Source: Myxococcales bacterium | Lineage (GTDB): Bacteria > Myxococcota > Polyangia > Nannocystales > Nannocystaceae | DNA length: 64,000 nt | Assembly (NCBI GenBank): GCA_016793465.1 | Contig: JAEUJW010000047.1 | Location: 168,729-232,728 of the forward strand | Reading direction: 5' to 3' | Shown here: piece after piece, positions 26,563-35,405 of the stretch | Numbering within the stretch: the first letter of the stretch is position 1 | Layout of the letters: each line of letters begins with the position of its first letter | Translations under genes and position numbers: made by a program | The notes under the pieces: generated by a model | Databases searched by the model: none | What the model was told of the DNA's origin: nothing | What the model saw: the letters and a program-made list of their open reading frames with translations, nothing else

Positions 26563-28023
26563 TCACAGCTGGTCGAGCGGCAGGTCGGTGGCGAGGCCGA
26601 ACAACAGCAGGCACATCTCGTCGAGGCTCTCCTCGCCGAGCTCGACGGTGCGGGGCTCGCTGAGGCCCTGCTCGGCGAGGGCCTGCACGAGGAACGGGTT
26701 GTTCAGGGTGTTGTCGTAGGTGCAGCGCACGCGCACGATGTCGCCGCCCTGCACGGTCGGCATCTCGCCGTAGGGCGCGTCGACGGCGTAGTTGCGCTGC
26801 CAGTTGAAGTCCCAGCGCGGGGTCTGGATCAGGCAGTGCTCCTGGCCGTCGCGCTCGATCCAGGCCCGCATGTCGACGCCGACGTAGTGCATGTGGGTGC
26901 CGAGGCTGAAGATCTGGGTCGGGGGCACGAGCGCGGGGATCTCGATGCTCATCGTCTCGGTGTGGCCGGAGACGCCGGCGGGGATGCGGAACTCGGGGCC
27001 GCCGACGTCGCCCGGGCCCGGCTCGAGGCCGTCGCCGTTGCCGAACAGGCCCATGATCGCGTTGACGGTCGGGGGCTGCTCGGTCCAGCGCAGGGCCACC
27101 GAGCTCTGGTCGACGACGTCGCCGGCGCCGGTCGGGTGGTAGTGGTAGGCGAGCACCACGCGCGAGCCGACGGGCATGGGGAAGCCGATGTCCGGCGGGG
27201 TCTCGGTCGGCACGGCGCCGGGCACCCAGGTGCCGATCTGCTGCGCGCCGTCGAAGCTGACGAAGCCCTCGCAGGGGAAGGTGCCGTCGGCGTCGACGAG
27301 CGCGTCGGAGGCGGCCTCGGTGTCGACGTAGAGCAGCACGTGGTGCACGACCTCGGTCCTGTCGGGCACCATCTGCACGCCGGTGATCCACACGTCGCGG
27401 TCGAGCGCGGGGTCGATGGCCACGCACACGAAGCTGTCGTGGGCCCCGCCGACCACGAACGGCGCGGGGTTCTGCAGGATCGCGGTCGGGTCGGCGAGCT
27501 CGAGGCTCGGCGCCTCGGGCAGCGGCGCGGCCCTGGCCGGGTCGCCCTCGGGCGCGCCGGCGGCGAGCCAGTCGGCGAACAGCTGCCTGTCGGCGGGCGA
27601 CAGGCGCGCGTCGTCCTGCCAGGTGTGCGCGGGCTGGCACTCCTCGGTCTCGAGCGCGCCCCACGGCGGCATGTCGCCGGCCATGACCGAGTCGTGCATG
27701 AGCGGGGCGAACGGGGCGGCCTGCGCGTAGGTCTCGAGCGCGAACGGGGCGATGCCGCCGTCGCGGTGGCAGCCGGCGCAGCGCCCGTGGACCAGCGGGG
27801 CGAGGTCCTCGTGCCAGTTGGGGCGCAGCAGCGCGTCGCCGGTGTCGGCCTCGGAGGTCGCGCTGGTCGGCGGTTCGCCGCTGGTCGGGGGTTCGCCGGT
27901 GTCGTCGTCGGCGGCGGTGGTGGAGGTGCTGCCGCCGCCGTCGTCGCCGGCGGGGTCGCTGTTGCAGGCCGTCGCGGCCGCGACGAGCGCCGCGGCGAGC
28001 CCACGAGTCCAGACCAATGTCAT
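26563..28023 (-). CDS. copper type II monooxygenase-like lipoprotein with CxxCH site
   Basis: A 486-residue exported protein. The signal peptide with lipobox TAC is followed by a Thr/Asp spacer. A haem c-type motif RCAGCHRDGG (Cys82, Cys85, His86) opens the folded part, with GDMPPWG near residue 130. Downstream are His patterns of the ascorbate-dependent copper monooxygenase fold: EVVHHVLLYVD, VLAYHYHPTG and SLGTHMHYVGVDM, then DNTLNNPF near the C-terminus. In animals this family hydroxylates peptides or dopamine; bacterial members are largely unstudied. The fusion of a cytochrome-like head suggests electron delivery to the copper centre. The start at 28023 was chosen for its signal peptide. 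Confidence 0.83.
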   Translation of the reverse strand: MTLVWTRGLAAALVAAATACNSDPAGDDGGGSTSTTAADDDTGEPPTSGEPPTSATSEADTGDALLRPNWHEDLAPLVHGRCAGCHRDGGIAPFALETYAQAAPFAPLMHDSVMAGDMPPWGALETEECQPAHTWQDDARLSPADRQLFADWLAAGAPEGDPARAAPLPEAPSLELADPTAILQNPAPFVVGGAHDSFVCVAIDPALDRDVWITGVQMVPDRTEVVHHVLLYVDTEAASDALVDADGTFPCEGFVSFDGAQQIGTWVPGAVPTETPPDIGFPMPVGSRVVLAYHYHPTGAGDVVDQSSVALRWTEQPPTVNAIMGLFGNGDGLEPGPGDVGGPEFRIPAGVSGHTETMSIEIPALVPPTQIFSLGTHMHYVGVDMRAWIERDGQEHCLIQTPRWDFNWQRNYAVDAPYGEMPTVQGGDIVRVRCTYDNTLNNPFLVQALAEQGLSEPRTVELGEESLDEMCLLLFGLATDLPLDQL

Positions 28024-28151
28024 GGCGGGCAGTAGACCCGAGGGCGCGGCCGCGGTCCACGCTGACGTCGCTGCACGCGAGGCGGCGTTCACGAATGCAC
28101 CGGCGCCGCGGGCGACGCCCGGGCCGGCTCCGTGCGAACCTCGGAGCCGGG

Positions 28152-28907
28152 ATGATCGGCCGGTTCTTCGCCCTCGCGTTCGCCATCACCTGGCTGGTCC
28201 AGCTGCCCGCGGTGCTGGCCCGCCTCGTCGTGATCGCCGGTCCGGTCGAGGCCTACATGAACCCGGCCGGCTTCGGGCTGTTCGGGCCGATGATCGCGGC
28301 GCTGATCGTCACGCGCAGGCAGCCGGGCACGCGGGCGTTCCTGCGGTCGCTCGCGCCTGCCGGCGTGCGCTGGTGGTGGTACGTCGCGGCGCTGGTGCTG
28401 CCGGCGCTCGGCTATGTGGTGGTGCGCGGGGTCTATGGGGTGTTCGCGGGCGACGCGGGCCCGAGGTTGTACCCGCCCGGCGACGCTCAGCGGGTGGCGG
28501 CCATGATCATCGCGCCGATCGGCGAGGAGATCGGCTGGCGAGGCTTCGCCCTGCCGCGGCTGCAGCAGCGCATGTCGCGACTCAACGCGGCGCTGCTGCT
28601 CGGGTCGTCGTGGGGCCTGTGGCACCTGATGATGTACCTGCTGGCCGGGCTGCCGGCGCACGCGCTGGTGCTGGCGATCGTGTTCCTGGTGCCCGGGAGC
28701 ATCTGCATGTCGTGGCTGTACAACCGCGCCGGCGGCAGCGCCCTGGTGGCGATCGCGGCGCACATGGGCGTGCACCTCAACAACCCCAACCAGGCGCTGC
28801 CCGCCGACCTGACGCCGTTTTATTTAAATATCGCGGTCTACGGCCTGTTCGCCGCGCTCGCGCTGGGCGACCGCCAGGCCTGGCGCTCGTCGTACGACAG
28901 GGCGTAG
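28152..28907 (+). CDS. CPBP-family intramembrane metalloprotease
   Basis: A 251-residue inner-membrane protein with about seven hydrophobic helices. The CPBP (Rce1/Abi) motifs are present: IGEEIGWRGFALPRL (Glu125-Glu126, Arg130), LWHLMMYL with the His of motif 2, and IAAHMGVHLNN with the His of motif 3. These residues form the glutamate protease site. Family members cleave prenylated proteins in eukaryotes and various membrane or peptide substrates in bacteria. No partner gene is adjacent. The stretch coding FYLN uses TTT TAT TTA AAT, unlike the rest of the gene. Confidence 0.9.
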   Translation: MIGRFFALAFAITWLVQLPAVLARLVVIAGPVEAYMNPAGFGLFGPMIAALIVTRRQPGTRAFLRSLAPAGVRWWWYVAALVLPALGYVVVRGVYGVFAGDAGPRLYPPGDAQRVAAMIIAPIGEEIGWRGFALPRLQQRMSRLNAALLLGSSWGLWHLMMYLLAGLPAHALVLAIVFLVPGSICMSWLYNRAGGSALVAIAAHMGVHLNNPNQALPADLTPFYLNIAVYGLFAALALGDRQAWRSSYDRA

Positions 28908-28970
28908 GTGCGGCGAGGACCTCGACGGCAACGATTGCTGCCCGGGCGCCTGCGAATAGCCGCGCGGTGG

Positions 28971-29000
28971 TTGGAGCGCGGCGGCGAGGTGCGGTATAGG
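28971..29000 (+). promoter_or_regulatory. candidate promoter of the glutathione S-transferase gene
   Basis: TTGGAG (28971-28976), an 18-base gap and TATAGG (28995-29000) stand 9 bases before the ATG at 29010. The spacing is normal for sigma70; the match is partial. The transcript would have almost no leader. Confidence 0.35.
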
Positions 29001-29009
29001 CGGGCGGCC

Positions 29010-29657
29010 ATGTCGCTCACGCTGTATTTTCACCCCCTGTCGTCGTATTGCCACAAGGCGCTGATCGCGTTGTACGAGAACGACACGCCGTTCGCGCCGC
29101 ACTACCTCGATCTGCAGGATCCGGAGGTGCGGGCGGCGTTTCGGCGGATCTGGCCGATCGGCAAGATGCCGGTGCTGCGCGACGAGGCCCGCGGGCGCAC
29201 GGTGCCCGAGGCGAGCTTGATCATCGAGTATTTGCAGGAGCATCACCCCGGCGCGACGCGGCTGCTGCCCGACGACCCCGAGCTGCGCTTCGCGGTCCGC
29301 GAGCGCGACCGCCTGTTCGACCTCTACGTGCACGCGCCGATGCAGAAGATCGTCGGCGAGTACCTGCGACCGGAGGGCAAGGGAGATCCGTACGGCGTCG
29401 AGGAGGCCAAGGCGACCATGCGTACGGCCTACACGCTGCTCGACCGCGACATGGCGACGCGGACCTGGGCCGTCGGCGAGTCGTTCACGCTGGCCGACTG
29501 CGCGGCCGCGCCGGCGCTGTTCTACGGCGACCGCGTGCTGCCGTTCCAGGACAGCCACAGGCACCTCGCGGCCTACTTCGGGCGCCTGCGCGAGCGGCCG
29601 TCGTACGCGCGGGCGCTCCGCGAGGCCGAGCCGTATCTGAAGTTCTTCCCGGGCTGA
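29010..29657 (+). CDS. glutathione S-transferase family protein
   Basis: A 215-residue cytoplasmic protein. The thioredoxin-like N-terminal domain (residues 1-78) has LYFHPLSSYCHKALIALYENDTPF, with Ser/Cys at the catalytic position, then GKMPVLRDEARGRTVPEASLIIEYL, in which the cis-Pro and the glutathione-binding Glu-Ala-Ser stand. The all-helical C-terminal domain (about 90-210) includes WAVGESFTLADCAAAPALFY, the N-capping-box motif. Such enzymes conjugate glutathione to electrophiles; the exact substrate is not predictable. Spacing to the dioxygenase gene is 48 bases, so the two may be co-transcribed. Confidence 0.92.
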   Translation: MSLTLYFHPLSSYCHKALIALYENDTPFAPHYLDLQDPEVRAAFRRIWPIGKMPVLRDEARGRTVPEASLIIEYLQEHHPGATRLLPDDPELRFAVRERDRLFDLYVHAPMQKIVGEYLRPEGKGDPYGVEEAKATMRTAYTLLDRDMATRTWAVGESFTLADCAAAPALFYGDRVLPFQDSHRHLAAYFGRLRERPSYARALREAEPYLKFFPG

Positions 29658-29705
29658 CGTCGGCCTTCCCGGGCGCGGGCGGTTTGTGGCAAACATACGC
29701 CTCCC

Positions 29706-30464
29706 GTGATCATCGACCTCGATCGAGCGCTCACCGCCGCGGCCGCGGCCGCCCGCGTGCAGGACCAGGGCTTCGCCGTGCTGACGCCGCAGGCGCTGGC
29801 TGGCGTGGCCGGCCACCCGCTGGCGGAGCTCGCGGCGCTGGTGCCGTTCTGGGACGACCTGCCGCCCGACGAGTACCTGCGCGACCTCGGGCGCTATCGT
29901 TCGCGGCGACACGGCTGCGGGGTGGTCGACGTGCGCGGCGGGGCGGCGGAGTACACGGCGGCGCCGCACCGGCCGCACTGGCAGTCGACCGACTACAACG
30001 CGCTGCACGGCGGCATCGAGCGGTGGTTCGCGGCGATCGACCCGCGCATGGCCGGGGCGGCGGTGTGGCGCGACCTGATCGCGCGGCTCGGCGCGTGCGT
30101 GGCGACGGTGCGGCCGCCGGCGGGCGGGCGGTGGTTCGTCGAGGCCCACCCGTTCCGCATCGACACCAGCGAGGGCATCGGCCGGCCGACGCCGGAGGGC
30201 GCGCACCGCGACGGCGTCGACTTCGTGGCGGTGATCTTCGTCGGCCGGCGGGGCGTGCACGGCGGCGAGACCCGCGTGTTCGAGGCGACCGGGCCGCGCG
30301 GCGTCCGCTTCACGCTCGAGGTGCCGTGGACCACCCTGCTGCTCGACGACACCCGGGTGATCCACGAGAGCACGCCGATCGTGCCGGTCGCCGCGGGCGG
30401 GCGCCGCGACACCCTGGTGCTGACCTACCGCGCGGGCGGGTTTCAGGCGCCGTCCGACGGGTGA
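29706..30464 (+). CDS. 2-oxoglutarate/Fe(II) dioxygenase family protein
   Basis: A 252-residue protein of the 2OG-Fe dioxygenase family that includes free amino-acid hydroxylases (isoleucine dioxygenase-like). Metal ligands: GAHRDGVDFV supplies His and Asp (HxD), and DDTRVIHEST supplies the distal His. RDTLVLTYR holds the Arg expected to bind 2-oxoglutarate. The N-terminal 100 residues contain the helical segment QDQGFAVLTPQALAG. The start is a GTG at 29706; no other in-frame start lies near. It overlaps the 3' end of the MscS gene by 22 bases, convergent. The substrate is unknown. Confidence 0.85.
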   Translation: MIIDLDRALTAAAAAARVQDQGFAVLTPQALAGVAGHPLAELAALVPFWDDLPPDEYLRDLGRYRSRRHGCGVVDVRGGAAEYTAAPHRPHWQSTDYNALHGGIERWFAAIDPRMAGAAVWRDLIARLGACVATVRPPAGGRWFVEAHPFRIDTSEGIGRPTPEGAHRDGVDFVAVIFVGRRGVHGGETRVFEATGPRGVRFTLEVPWTTLLLDDTRVIHESTPIVPVAAGGRRDTLVLTYRAGGFQAPSDG

Positions 30465-31525
30465 GCGGCGGGCTCGTCGGCGGACGGGCGCCGCAGGAAC
30501 ACCTCGTGGCGGCTGTAGGGGATCTCGAGGCCGGCGGCGGCGAGGCCCTTGTAGACGCGGCGGTGCAGGGCGTCGAGGGCCTGCTCCTTGAACGCGGGGT
30601 GGATCCACGCGCACAGCGCGAACTCGGGGCCGCGGGCGCCGAAGCCCAGGAGCAGGGTGATGGGCGCCGGCTCGTCGCAGACGTCGTCGACGCCGCGGGC
30701 GCACGCGAGCAGCGTCGCGTGCACGGCGTCGATGTCGGCGCCGTAGGGGACCGCGACCTTGACCTGCACGCGCTCCTTCTCGCTCGGGCCGCCGGTCTCG
30801 TTGACCACGCGGGAGTTGCCGATCAGCTGGTTGGGGATGTTGATCTCGATCTCGTCGCGGGTGAGGATCCGGGTGGCGCGCAGGCCGATGTCGGTGACCC
30901 GGCCGCGCAGGCCGTCGTCGAACATGATGAAGTCGCCGATCTTGTAGGGGGCGTCGGCGATGATGGCGATGCCGGCGAACAGGTTGGCGAGGGTGTCCTT
31001 GGCGGCGAAGCCGACGGCGATGCCGACGATGCCGGCGGACGCGAGCCAGCCGGTGACGTCGAGCTGCCACGACAGCAGCACGAGGTAGACGGCGGAGCCG
31101 GCCAGCACGACCTTCATCAGCATGTCGAACAGCGGCATGGTGCGCGGCTGCAGGACCGCGTTGGCGCGGGCGCCCTGCGACCAGCTGCGCAGGAACGCGG
31201 TGCTGATGCGGATGAGCGCGCCGGTCCACAGCAGGATGGCGAGGCTGATGAGGCCGGCGTGGAGCGCGTACACCAGCCAGGTCGAGGGGTGGAGCACGTC
31301 GACGGCGCTGGCGACCCCGAAGAACAGCACGCTGACGAACAGCGGGCGGCGGACCGCGGCGACGACGATGTCGTCGAGTTCGGTCTTGGTGTTCTGCACG
31401 AAGATGGTCAGCACGCTGCGGAACAGCACCTCGGTCAGCCAGGCGAGGACGACCGCGCCGAGCAGGACGATCGCGGCCTGCAGCTTGGGGTCGTCGGTCC
31501 ACGCGGCGAGCCAGGGCGTGAGCAT
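30443..31525 (-). CDS. MscS-family mechanosensitive channel (larger type)
   Basis: A 360-residue membrane protein with four or five helices (about 15-190) and the MscS pore and beta-domain: ASAGIVGIAVGFAAKDTLANLFAGIAII, YKIGDFIMFDDGLRGRVTDIGLRATRI and EINIPNQLIGNSRVVN. The extra N-terminal helices compared with the 4324-5211 gene place it nearer the YnaI/MscM-like type. It would release solutes during osmotic shock. The ATG at 31525 lies 8 bases after CATGCT. It is divergent from the propeller lipoprotein. Confidence 0.92.
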   Translation of the reverse strand: MLTPWLAAWTDDPKLQAAIVLLGAVVLAWLTEVLFRSVLTIFVQNTKTELDDIVVAAVRRPLFVSVLFFGVASAVDVLHPSTWLVYALHAGLISLAILLWTGALIRISTAFLRSWSQGARANAVLQPRTMPLFDMLMKVVLAGSAVYLVLLSWQLDVTGWLASAGIVGIAVGFAAKDTLANLFAGIAIIADAPYKIGDFIMFDDGLRGRVTDIGLRATRILTRDEIEINIPNQLIGNSRVVNETGGPSEKERVQVKVAVPYGADIDAVHATLLACARGVDDVCDEPAPITLLLGFGARGPEFALCAWIHPAFKEQALDALHRRVYKGLAAAGLEIPYSRHEVFLRRPSADEPAAHPSDGA

Positions 31526-31601
31526 GGCAGGCGAGCATGCCCGCAACCGGGCGCGCGCGAAAGGTGCCGAGGACGGCGTTCGCGGCCGAACTTCGGGGCG
31601 C

Positions 31602-32576
31602 GTGAAACCGCCGGGGGTCGCGCCGGGTCGAGGCCGCGTGCGCGTCGCCGGCCTCGTCCTCTGTGCATGTGCAGTCCTCGGGTGCGAGCGGCGCGAGCGG
31701 GCGCCCGTCGGGCCGCCGGCCCGGGCCCCCGCCGCGGCGGACGACGAGGTGACCGGCGAGCTGCTGGTCGCCAGCTTCACCGGCGACGCGGTGCTGCGCT
31801 TCGACGCCCGCACCGGCGCGCCGCTCGGCGCCTTCGCGGCGACGCCCGAGCTCGACGGAGCGCTCGGCATGGACCGCGGAGCCGACGGGATGGTCTACGT
31901 CGCCAGCGAGGAGGCGAACCGCGTGCTGCGCTTCGACCCGCGCACCGGGGCGCTCGTCGGCCGCTTCGTGTGGGACGACCCGACCACCGAGGCCGACGAG
32001 ACCGGCGGGCTGAAGGGCCCCGGGGCGGTGCTGTTCGGGCCGGACGGCGGGCTCTACGTGTCGAGCTTCGACGGCGACGCGGTGCTGCGCTACGACGGGC
32101 GCACCGGCGCGTTCGACCGCGAGTTCGTGGTCGCGGGCGCGGGCGGGCTCGACGGGCCGGACGCGGGCATGACCTTCGGGCCAGGCGGCGACCTGTTCGT
32201 GCCGGGCTTCTACAGCGACGCGGTGCACCGCTACGACGGCGAGACCGGCGAGTTCGTCGAGCGCTTCACGCCGGCCGACGGCGCGCTGAGGGGCCCGCGC
32301 ACGCTGGTGTTCCGCGGGCCCCACCTCATCGTCAGCAGCGAGCGCACCGGCGCGGTGGTCCGCTTCGACGCGGCCACCGGGGCCTACGTCGACGCCCCGT
32401 GGTCGGGCCTCGGCGGGCCGGCGGGGCTGGTGTTCCTGCCCGACGGCGCGCTGGTGGTCGCCAGCGTCGACGCCGAGGCGCTGGTCCGCGTGGCCGCCGA
32501 CGGCCAGGCGACGCTGCTGGTGCGGCCGGGCGCGGGGCTGTCGACGCCGACCCACGTGCTGTGGCTGCCCGGCTGA
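31602..32576 (+). CDS. NHL/Vgb-like beta-propeller lipoprotein
   Basis: A 324-residue secreted protein. It starts with GTG at 31602 (a second GTG at 31638 is possible). The signal peptide ends with lipobox AVLGC. Six or so blades carry the recurring phrase GDAVLRFDARTGAPLG, ANRVLRFDPRTGALVG, GDAVLRYDGRTGAF, SDAVHRYDGETGEF and GAVVRFDAATGAYV, typical of NHL or virginiamycin-lyase-like propellers. The catalytic His residues of Vgb are not evident, so an enzyme role is not implied. The repeats are very alike, which suggests recent blade duplication. No operon partner. Confidence 0.8.
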   Translation: MKPPGVAPGRGRVRVAGLVLCACAVLGCERRERAPVGPPARAPAAADDEVTGELLVASFTGDAVLRFDARTGAPLGAFAATPELDGALGMDRGADGMVYVASEEANRVLRFDPRTGALVGRFVWDDPTTEADETGGLKGPGAVLFGPDGGLYVSSFDGDAVLRYDGRTGAFDREFVVAGAGGLDGPDAGMTFGPGGDLFVPGFYSDAVHRYDGETGEFVERFTPADGALRGPRTLVFRGPHLIVSSERTGAVVRFDAATGAYVDAPWSGLGGPAGLVFLPDGALVVASVDAEALVRVAADGQATLLVRPGAGLSTPTHVLWLPG

Positions 32577-32675
32577 GGCGGGCGCGGGGCGTCGACCCCG
32601 GCGCCGGTCGCCGCGGCGAGCGGACCGCGTGCCCGCGGGGCGGGCGGCCGCGGCCCCGTGATATCGTGCGCCGCG

Positions 32676-34058
32676 ATGGCGGACGATCGCGTCGGAGACG
32701 CTCACGACACCCAGGCGCCGCGGCGGTTCGTGGTCTCGCGCCTCGGCTGGCCCGACGAGGTGCGCTACTTCCGGGCCATGCTGCGCAACTACGCCGAGGG
32801 CGCGCTCGACCTGTTCCGCGCGCGCGGCGACGTCATCGTCACGCGGATCCCCGATCGCGTGCTCGGGCTGGTGCACCCGCGGCACGTCCGCCACGTGCTG
32901 CGGGTCAACGCCGTCAACTACCCCAAGAGCGACGACTACGAGGCGCTGCGGCCGCTGCTCGGCGAGGGGATCTTCGTCAGCGAGGGCGAGACGTGGACGC
33001 GCCAGCGCCGGCTGCTCGCGCCCGAGTTCCGGGCCGCGGCGGCGCCGCGCTACCTGCCGGTGATCGTGCGCGACGTCGAGGCGTTCCTGGCCGAGCTGTG
33101 GGAGCCGGCGGTCGGCGGCCCGCCCCGCGACATCGGCCACGACATGATGAGCTTGACCCTGCGGGTGATCGGCGACGCGATCTTCGCCGAGGACTTCTCC
33201 CGGCAGGCCGACGCGATCGGGCGGGACCTCGAGACCTCGCTGGCGCAGGCGACCTTGCGGGCGATCTTCGGCAACCTGCTGTACGGGCGCCTGCCCACGC
33301 CCGGCAACCTGCGCGCGCGCCGGGCCGAGCGGGCCATCGACGCCGCGGTGCTGGACCTCATCGCCCGCGCGCGGGCCTCGAACAACCCGTCGGAGCACGA
33401 CGTGCTCAGCCGGCTGCTGCGCGCGCGCGACGCCGAGGGGCGGCCGGCCATCGACGACGCCGGCCTGCTCGACCAGGTCAAGTCGCTGCTGCTCGCCGGC
33501 CACGAGACGACCAGCCTCGTGCTCACCTGGACGTTCTATCTATTGGCGTCGCACCCGGCGGTGCTCGCGCGGCTGGTCGACGAGGTGACGACCGTGCTCG
33601 GCGCGCGCGCGCCGGAGGCCGACGACATCCCGCGGCTGGTGTACACGCGCATGGTGCTGGCGGAGACGATGCGGCTGTACCCGCCGGTGCCGGTGGTCAC
33701 GCGGGTCGCCCGCGCCGACGACGAGTTCGACGGCATAATTATTAAAGCGGGGGAGAAGGTCTCGCTGCTGCCGTTCGTGACCCACCGCCACCAGGAGTTC
33801 TGGCCGCGGCCCGACGACTTCGACCCCGAGCGCTGGGCCCCGGGGGCGACGCACGAGCCGTACGCGTACATGCCGTTCCTGCTCGGGCGGCGCGAGTGCC
33901 TCGGCGAGCACTTCGCGATCCTCGAGGGCGTGGTGGCGCTGGCGATGATGGTGGCCCGCTACAGGCTGACCCGCGTCGACGCCGGGCCGATCGGGTCGCG
34001 GCCGATCATGACGCTGCGGCTCGGGCGGCCGCTCGTGATGCGGATCGAACGGCGGTAA
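32676..34058 (+). CDS. cytochrome P450
   Basis: A 460-residue haem monooxygenase. Motifs in order: WTRQRRLLAPEF (C-helix WxxxR), AGHETTS in the I helix (oxygen activation), ETMRLYPP (ExxR), FDPERW and the haem loop FLLGRRECLGEHFA with Cys408. The closest group by pattern is the CYP102/CYP4-like bacterial class that acts on fatty acids or terpenoids. There is no fused reductase and no ferredoxin gene nearby, so redox partners lie elsewhere. The ATG at 32676 is 8 bases after TATCGT. The peptide GIIIKAGE is coded by AT-rich codons (ATA ATT ATT AAA). Confidence 0.94.
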   Translation: MADDRVGDAHDTQAPRRFVVSRLGWPDEVRYFRAMLRNYAEGALDLFRARGDVIVTRIPDRVLGLVHPRHVRHVLRVNAVNYPKSDDYEALRPLLGEGIFVSEGETWTRQRRLLAPEFRAAAAPRYLPVIVRDVEAFLAELWEPAVGGPPRDIGHDMMSLTLRVIGDAIFAEDFSRQADAIGRDLETSLAQATLRAIFGNLLYGRLPTPGNLRARRAERAIDAAVLDLIARARASNNPSEHDVLSRLLRARDAEGRPAIDDAGLLDQVKSLLLAGHETTSLVLTWTFYLLASHPAVLARLVDEVTTVLGARAPEADDIPRLVYTRMVLAETMRLYPPVPVVTRVARADDEFDGIIIKAGEKVSLLPFVTHRHQEFWPRPDDFDPERWAPGATHEPYAYMPFLLGRRECLGEHFAILEGVVALAMMVARYRLTRVDAGPIGSRPIMTLRLGRPLVMRIERR

Positions 34059-34176
34059 TTGTTGCAGCGGCAAGCGAGGCCCGCGAGGCCCGCGGGGCGC
34101 GTCTGGAAAAAATTTTCGCGCGGCCTCGAGCGCTCCGCCGCTGGCCACGGGCGGGACTCGGGGCCACCTCTACGGC

Positions 34177-34644
34177 ATGCGAGAAGACACCATCTACGAC
34201 ATCCTGAAGCGCGAGCACGAGGAGACCCAGGAGCTCCTCGACAAGATGGACGAGACCCACGGCCCGGTCGCCCGCGGGCGCCTGCTCGCGCGCCTGAAGG
34301 CCGCCCTGGTGCCGCACATGGTCGCCGAGGAGCTGACGTTCTATAAGCCGCTGCGCGAGCACGGCGACAGCAAGGACACCGCCCTCGACGCCACCGAGGA
34401 GCACCGCGCCGCCAAGCACACGCTGCACGAGCTGGAGCGCCTCAGCCCCGAGAGCGAGCTGTGGGCGGCCCGCTTCCACGTGCTGAAGGAGAGCATCGAG
34501 CACCACGTGGAGGAGGAGGAGGGCGAGGTGTTTAAACGGGCCAGGCAGGTGTTCGACCGCGACGAGGCGGTGGAGCTCGGCAAGCGCTACCTGGCCGCCA
34601 AGCAGGAGCACGCCGAGAGCATGAAGCTGAAGGCGACCGGCTGA
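34177..34644 (+). CDS. hemerythrin HHE-domain protein
   Basis: A 155-residue four-helix bundle protein. The iron-ligand His/Glu positions recur helix by helix: REHEETQELLD, VPHMVAEELTFY, TEEHRAAKHTLHEL and EHHVEEEEGEVF. Such HHE proteins bind a di-iron centre and sense or store O2 or protect against nitric oxide. It follows the P450 gene by 118 bases and ends before a strong stem-loop at 34662-34695. The EVFKRA segment carries GTTTAAAC, an AT-rich island. The role in this organism is unknown. Confidence 0.92.
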   Translation: MREDTIYDILKREHEETQELLDKMDETHGPVARGRLLARLKAALVPHMVAEELTFYKPLREHGDSKDTALDATEEHRAAKHTLHELERLSPESELWAARFHVLKESIEHHVEEEEGEVFKRARQVFDRDEAVELGKRYLAAKQEHAESMKLKATG

Positions 34645-34661
34645 TGCGCGTGCGCAGAGGA

Positions 34662-34695
34662 CGAGCTCGACGGGGGCGCTTCGCCGTCGAGCTCG
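34662..34695. terminator. bidirectional stem-loop between convergent genes
   Basis: A perfect 12-bp stem (CGAGCTCGACGG at 34662-34673 and CCGTCGAGCTCG at 34684-34695) with a 10-base loop. It fills the 60-base gap between the hemerythrin stop and the pssA-like stop. There is no T-run on either side, so efficiency is uncertain. Confidence 0.55.
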
Positions 34696-34704
34696 GCCCG
34701 CCGC

Positions 34705-35316
34705 TCAGGGCTTGGGGACGCGCAGGGTCTTGCTGATCATCAGCGAGCCGGACAGCGCGAACAGCAGGACCAGGGGGTGGAGCTGCCAGCCGAGGTCGAC
34801 GGCGCCGAACCACAGCCTGTCGCCGATGCGGCCGTTCCAGGTCGCGAGCGCGAGCACGACCACGAGCGCGAGGCTGGTGGGGATCGGCGTGCCCTCGAAG
34901 TGGCGGACCTTGCCGCTGTCGTCGGCGAGGTGCTCGGCGGTGACGTTGTAGCGGGCCAGGCGGCTGACCCCGCAGCACACGAAGTACGACAGCACGAGCC
35001 AGTCCCAGCCGCCCTGCATGCCGCAGGCGTAGGCCAGCGCGGCCGGGGCGACGCCGAAGGAGATCACGTCGGCGAGCGAGTCGAGCTCGCGGCCGAGCGG
35101 CGAGCTCTTGTGGCGCCAGCGGGCGATGCGGCCGTCGAGCGCGTCGAACAGGAAGGCCAGCGGGAGCAGGGCCATGCCGCGCAGGAGGTCGTGGGTGTGG
35201 CCGTCCTGCAGGAAGCGCATGGCCGCGAAGATCGCCCCGACGCCGCAGAAGGCGTTGGCCAGGGTGAACCAGTCGGCCAGGTGGAAGTCGCGGAGCATCG
35301 AGAAGTGGCGCTGCAT
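34705..35316 (-). CDS. pssA: CDP-diacylglycerol-serine O-phosphatidyltransferase
   Basis: A 203-residue inner-membrane enzyme that joins CDP-diacylglycerol and serine to make phosphatidylserine, the precursor of phosphatidylethanolamine. The CDP-alcohol phosphotransferase signature is complete: DALDGRIARWRHKSSPLGRELDSLAD (D-x2-D-G-x2-A-R-x8-G-x3-D-x3-D). About six hydrophobic helices and the phrase LADVISFGVAPA are typical of PssA type II. The ATG at 35316 gives the usual N-terminus LRDFHLADWFTLANAFCG; an alternative ATG is at 35298. No psd gene is next to it. Confidence 0.92.
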   Translation of the reverse strand: MQRHFSMLRDFHLADWFTLANAFCGVGAIFAAMRFLQDGHTHDLLRGMALLPLAFLFDALDGRIARWRHKSSPLGRELDSLADVISFGVAPAALAYACGMQGGWDWLVLSYFVCCGVSRLARYNVTAEHLADDSGKVRHFEGTPIPTSLALVVVLALATWNGRIGDRLWFGAVDLGWQLHPLVLLFALSGSLMISKTLRVPKP

Positions 35317-35405
35317 CGCCTGCCAGGGTGCCCGATCTCGCGGCGGATGCAGAGCGTTCTGCGCGCGAAGCGAGTGCGCGGCCGCTCGGGCGTCGCGCCG
35401 GGGGC

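Noticed and set aside
28824..33745. Two open frames of about 1,560 codons on opposite strands
   Set aside because: Both cross several well-supported genes (GST, dioxygenase, MscS, P450) in wrong frames and give low-complexity Arg/Ala/Gly sequence. They result from the lack of stop codons in GC-rich DNA.
29010..34058. A natural-product gene cluster built on GST, dioxygenase and P450
   Set aside because: No polyketide synthase, NRPS, terpene synthase, RiPP precursor or scaffold-making gene is in reach; the genes are on mixed strands and interrupted by a channel and a lipoprotein.
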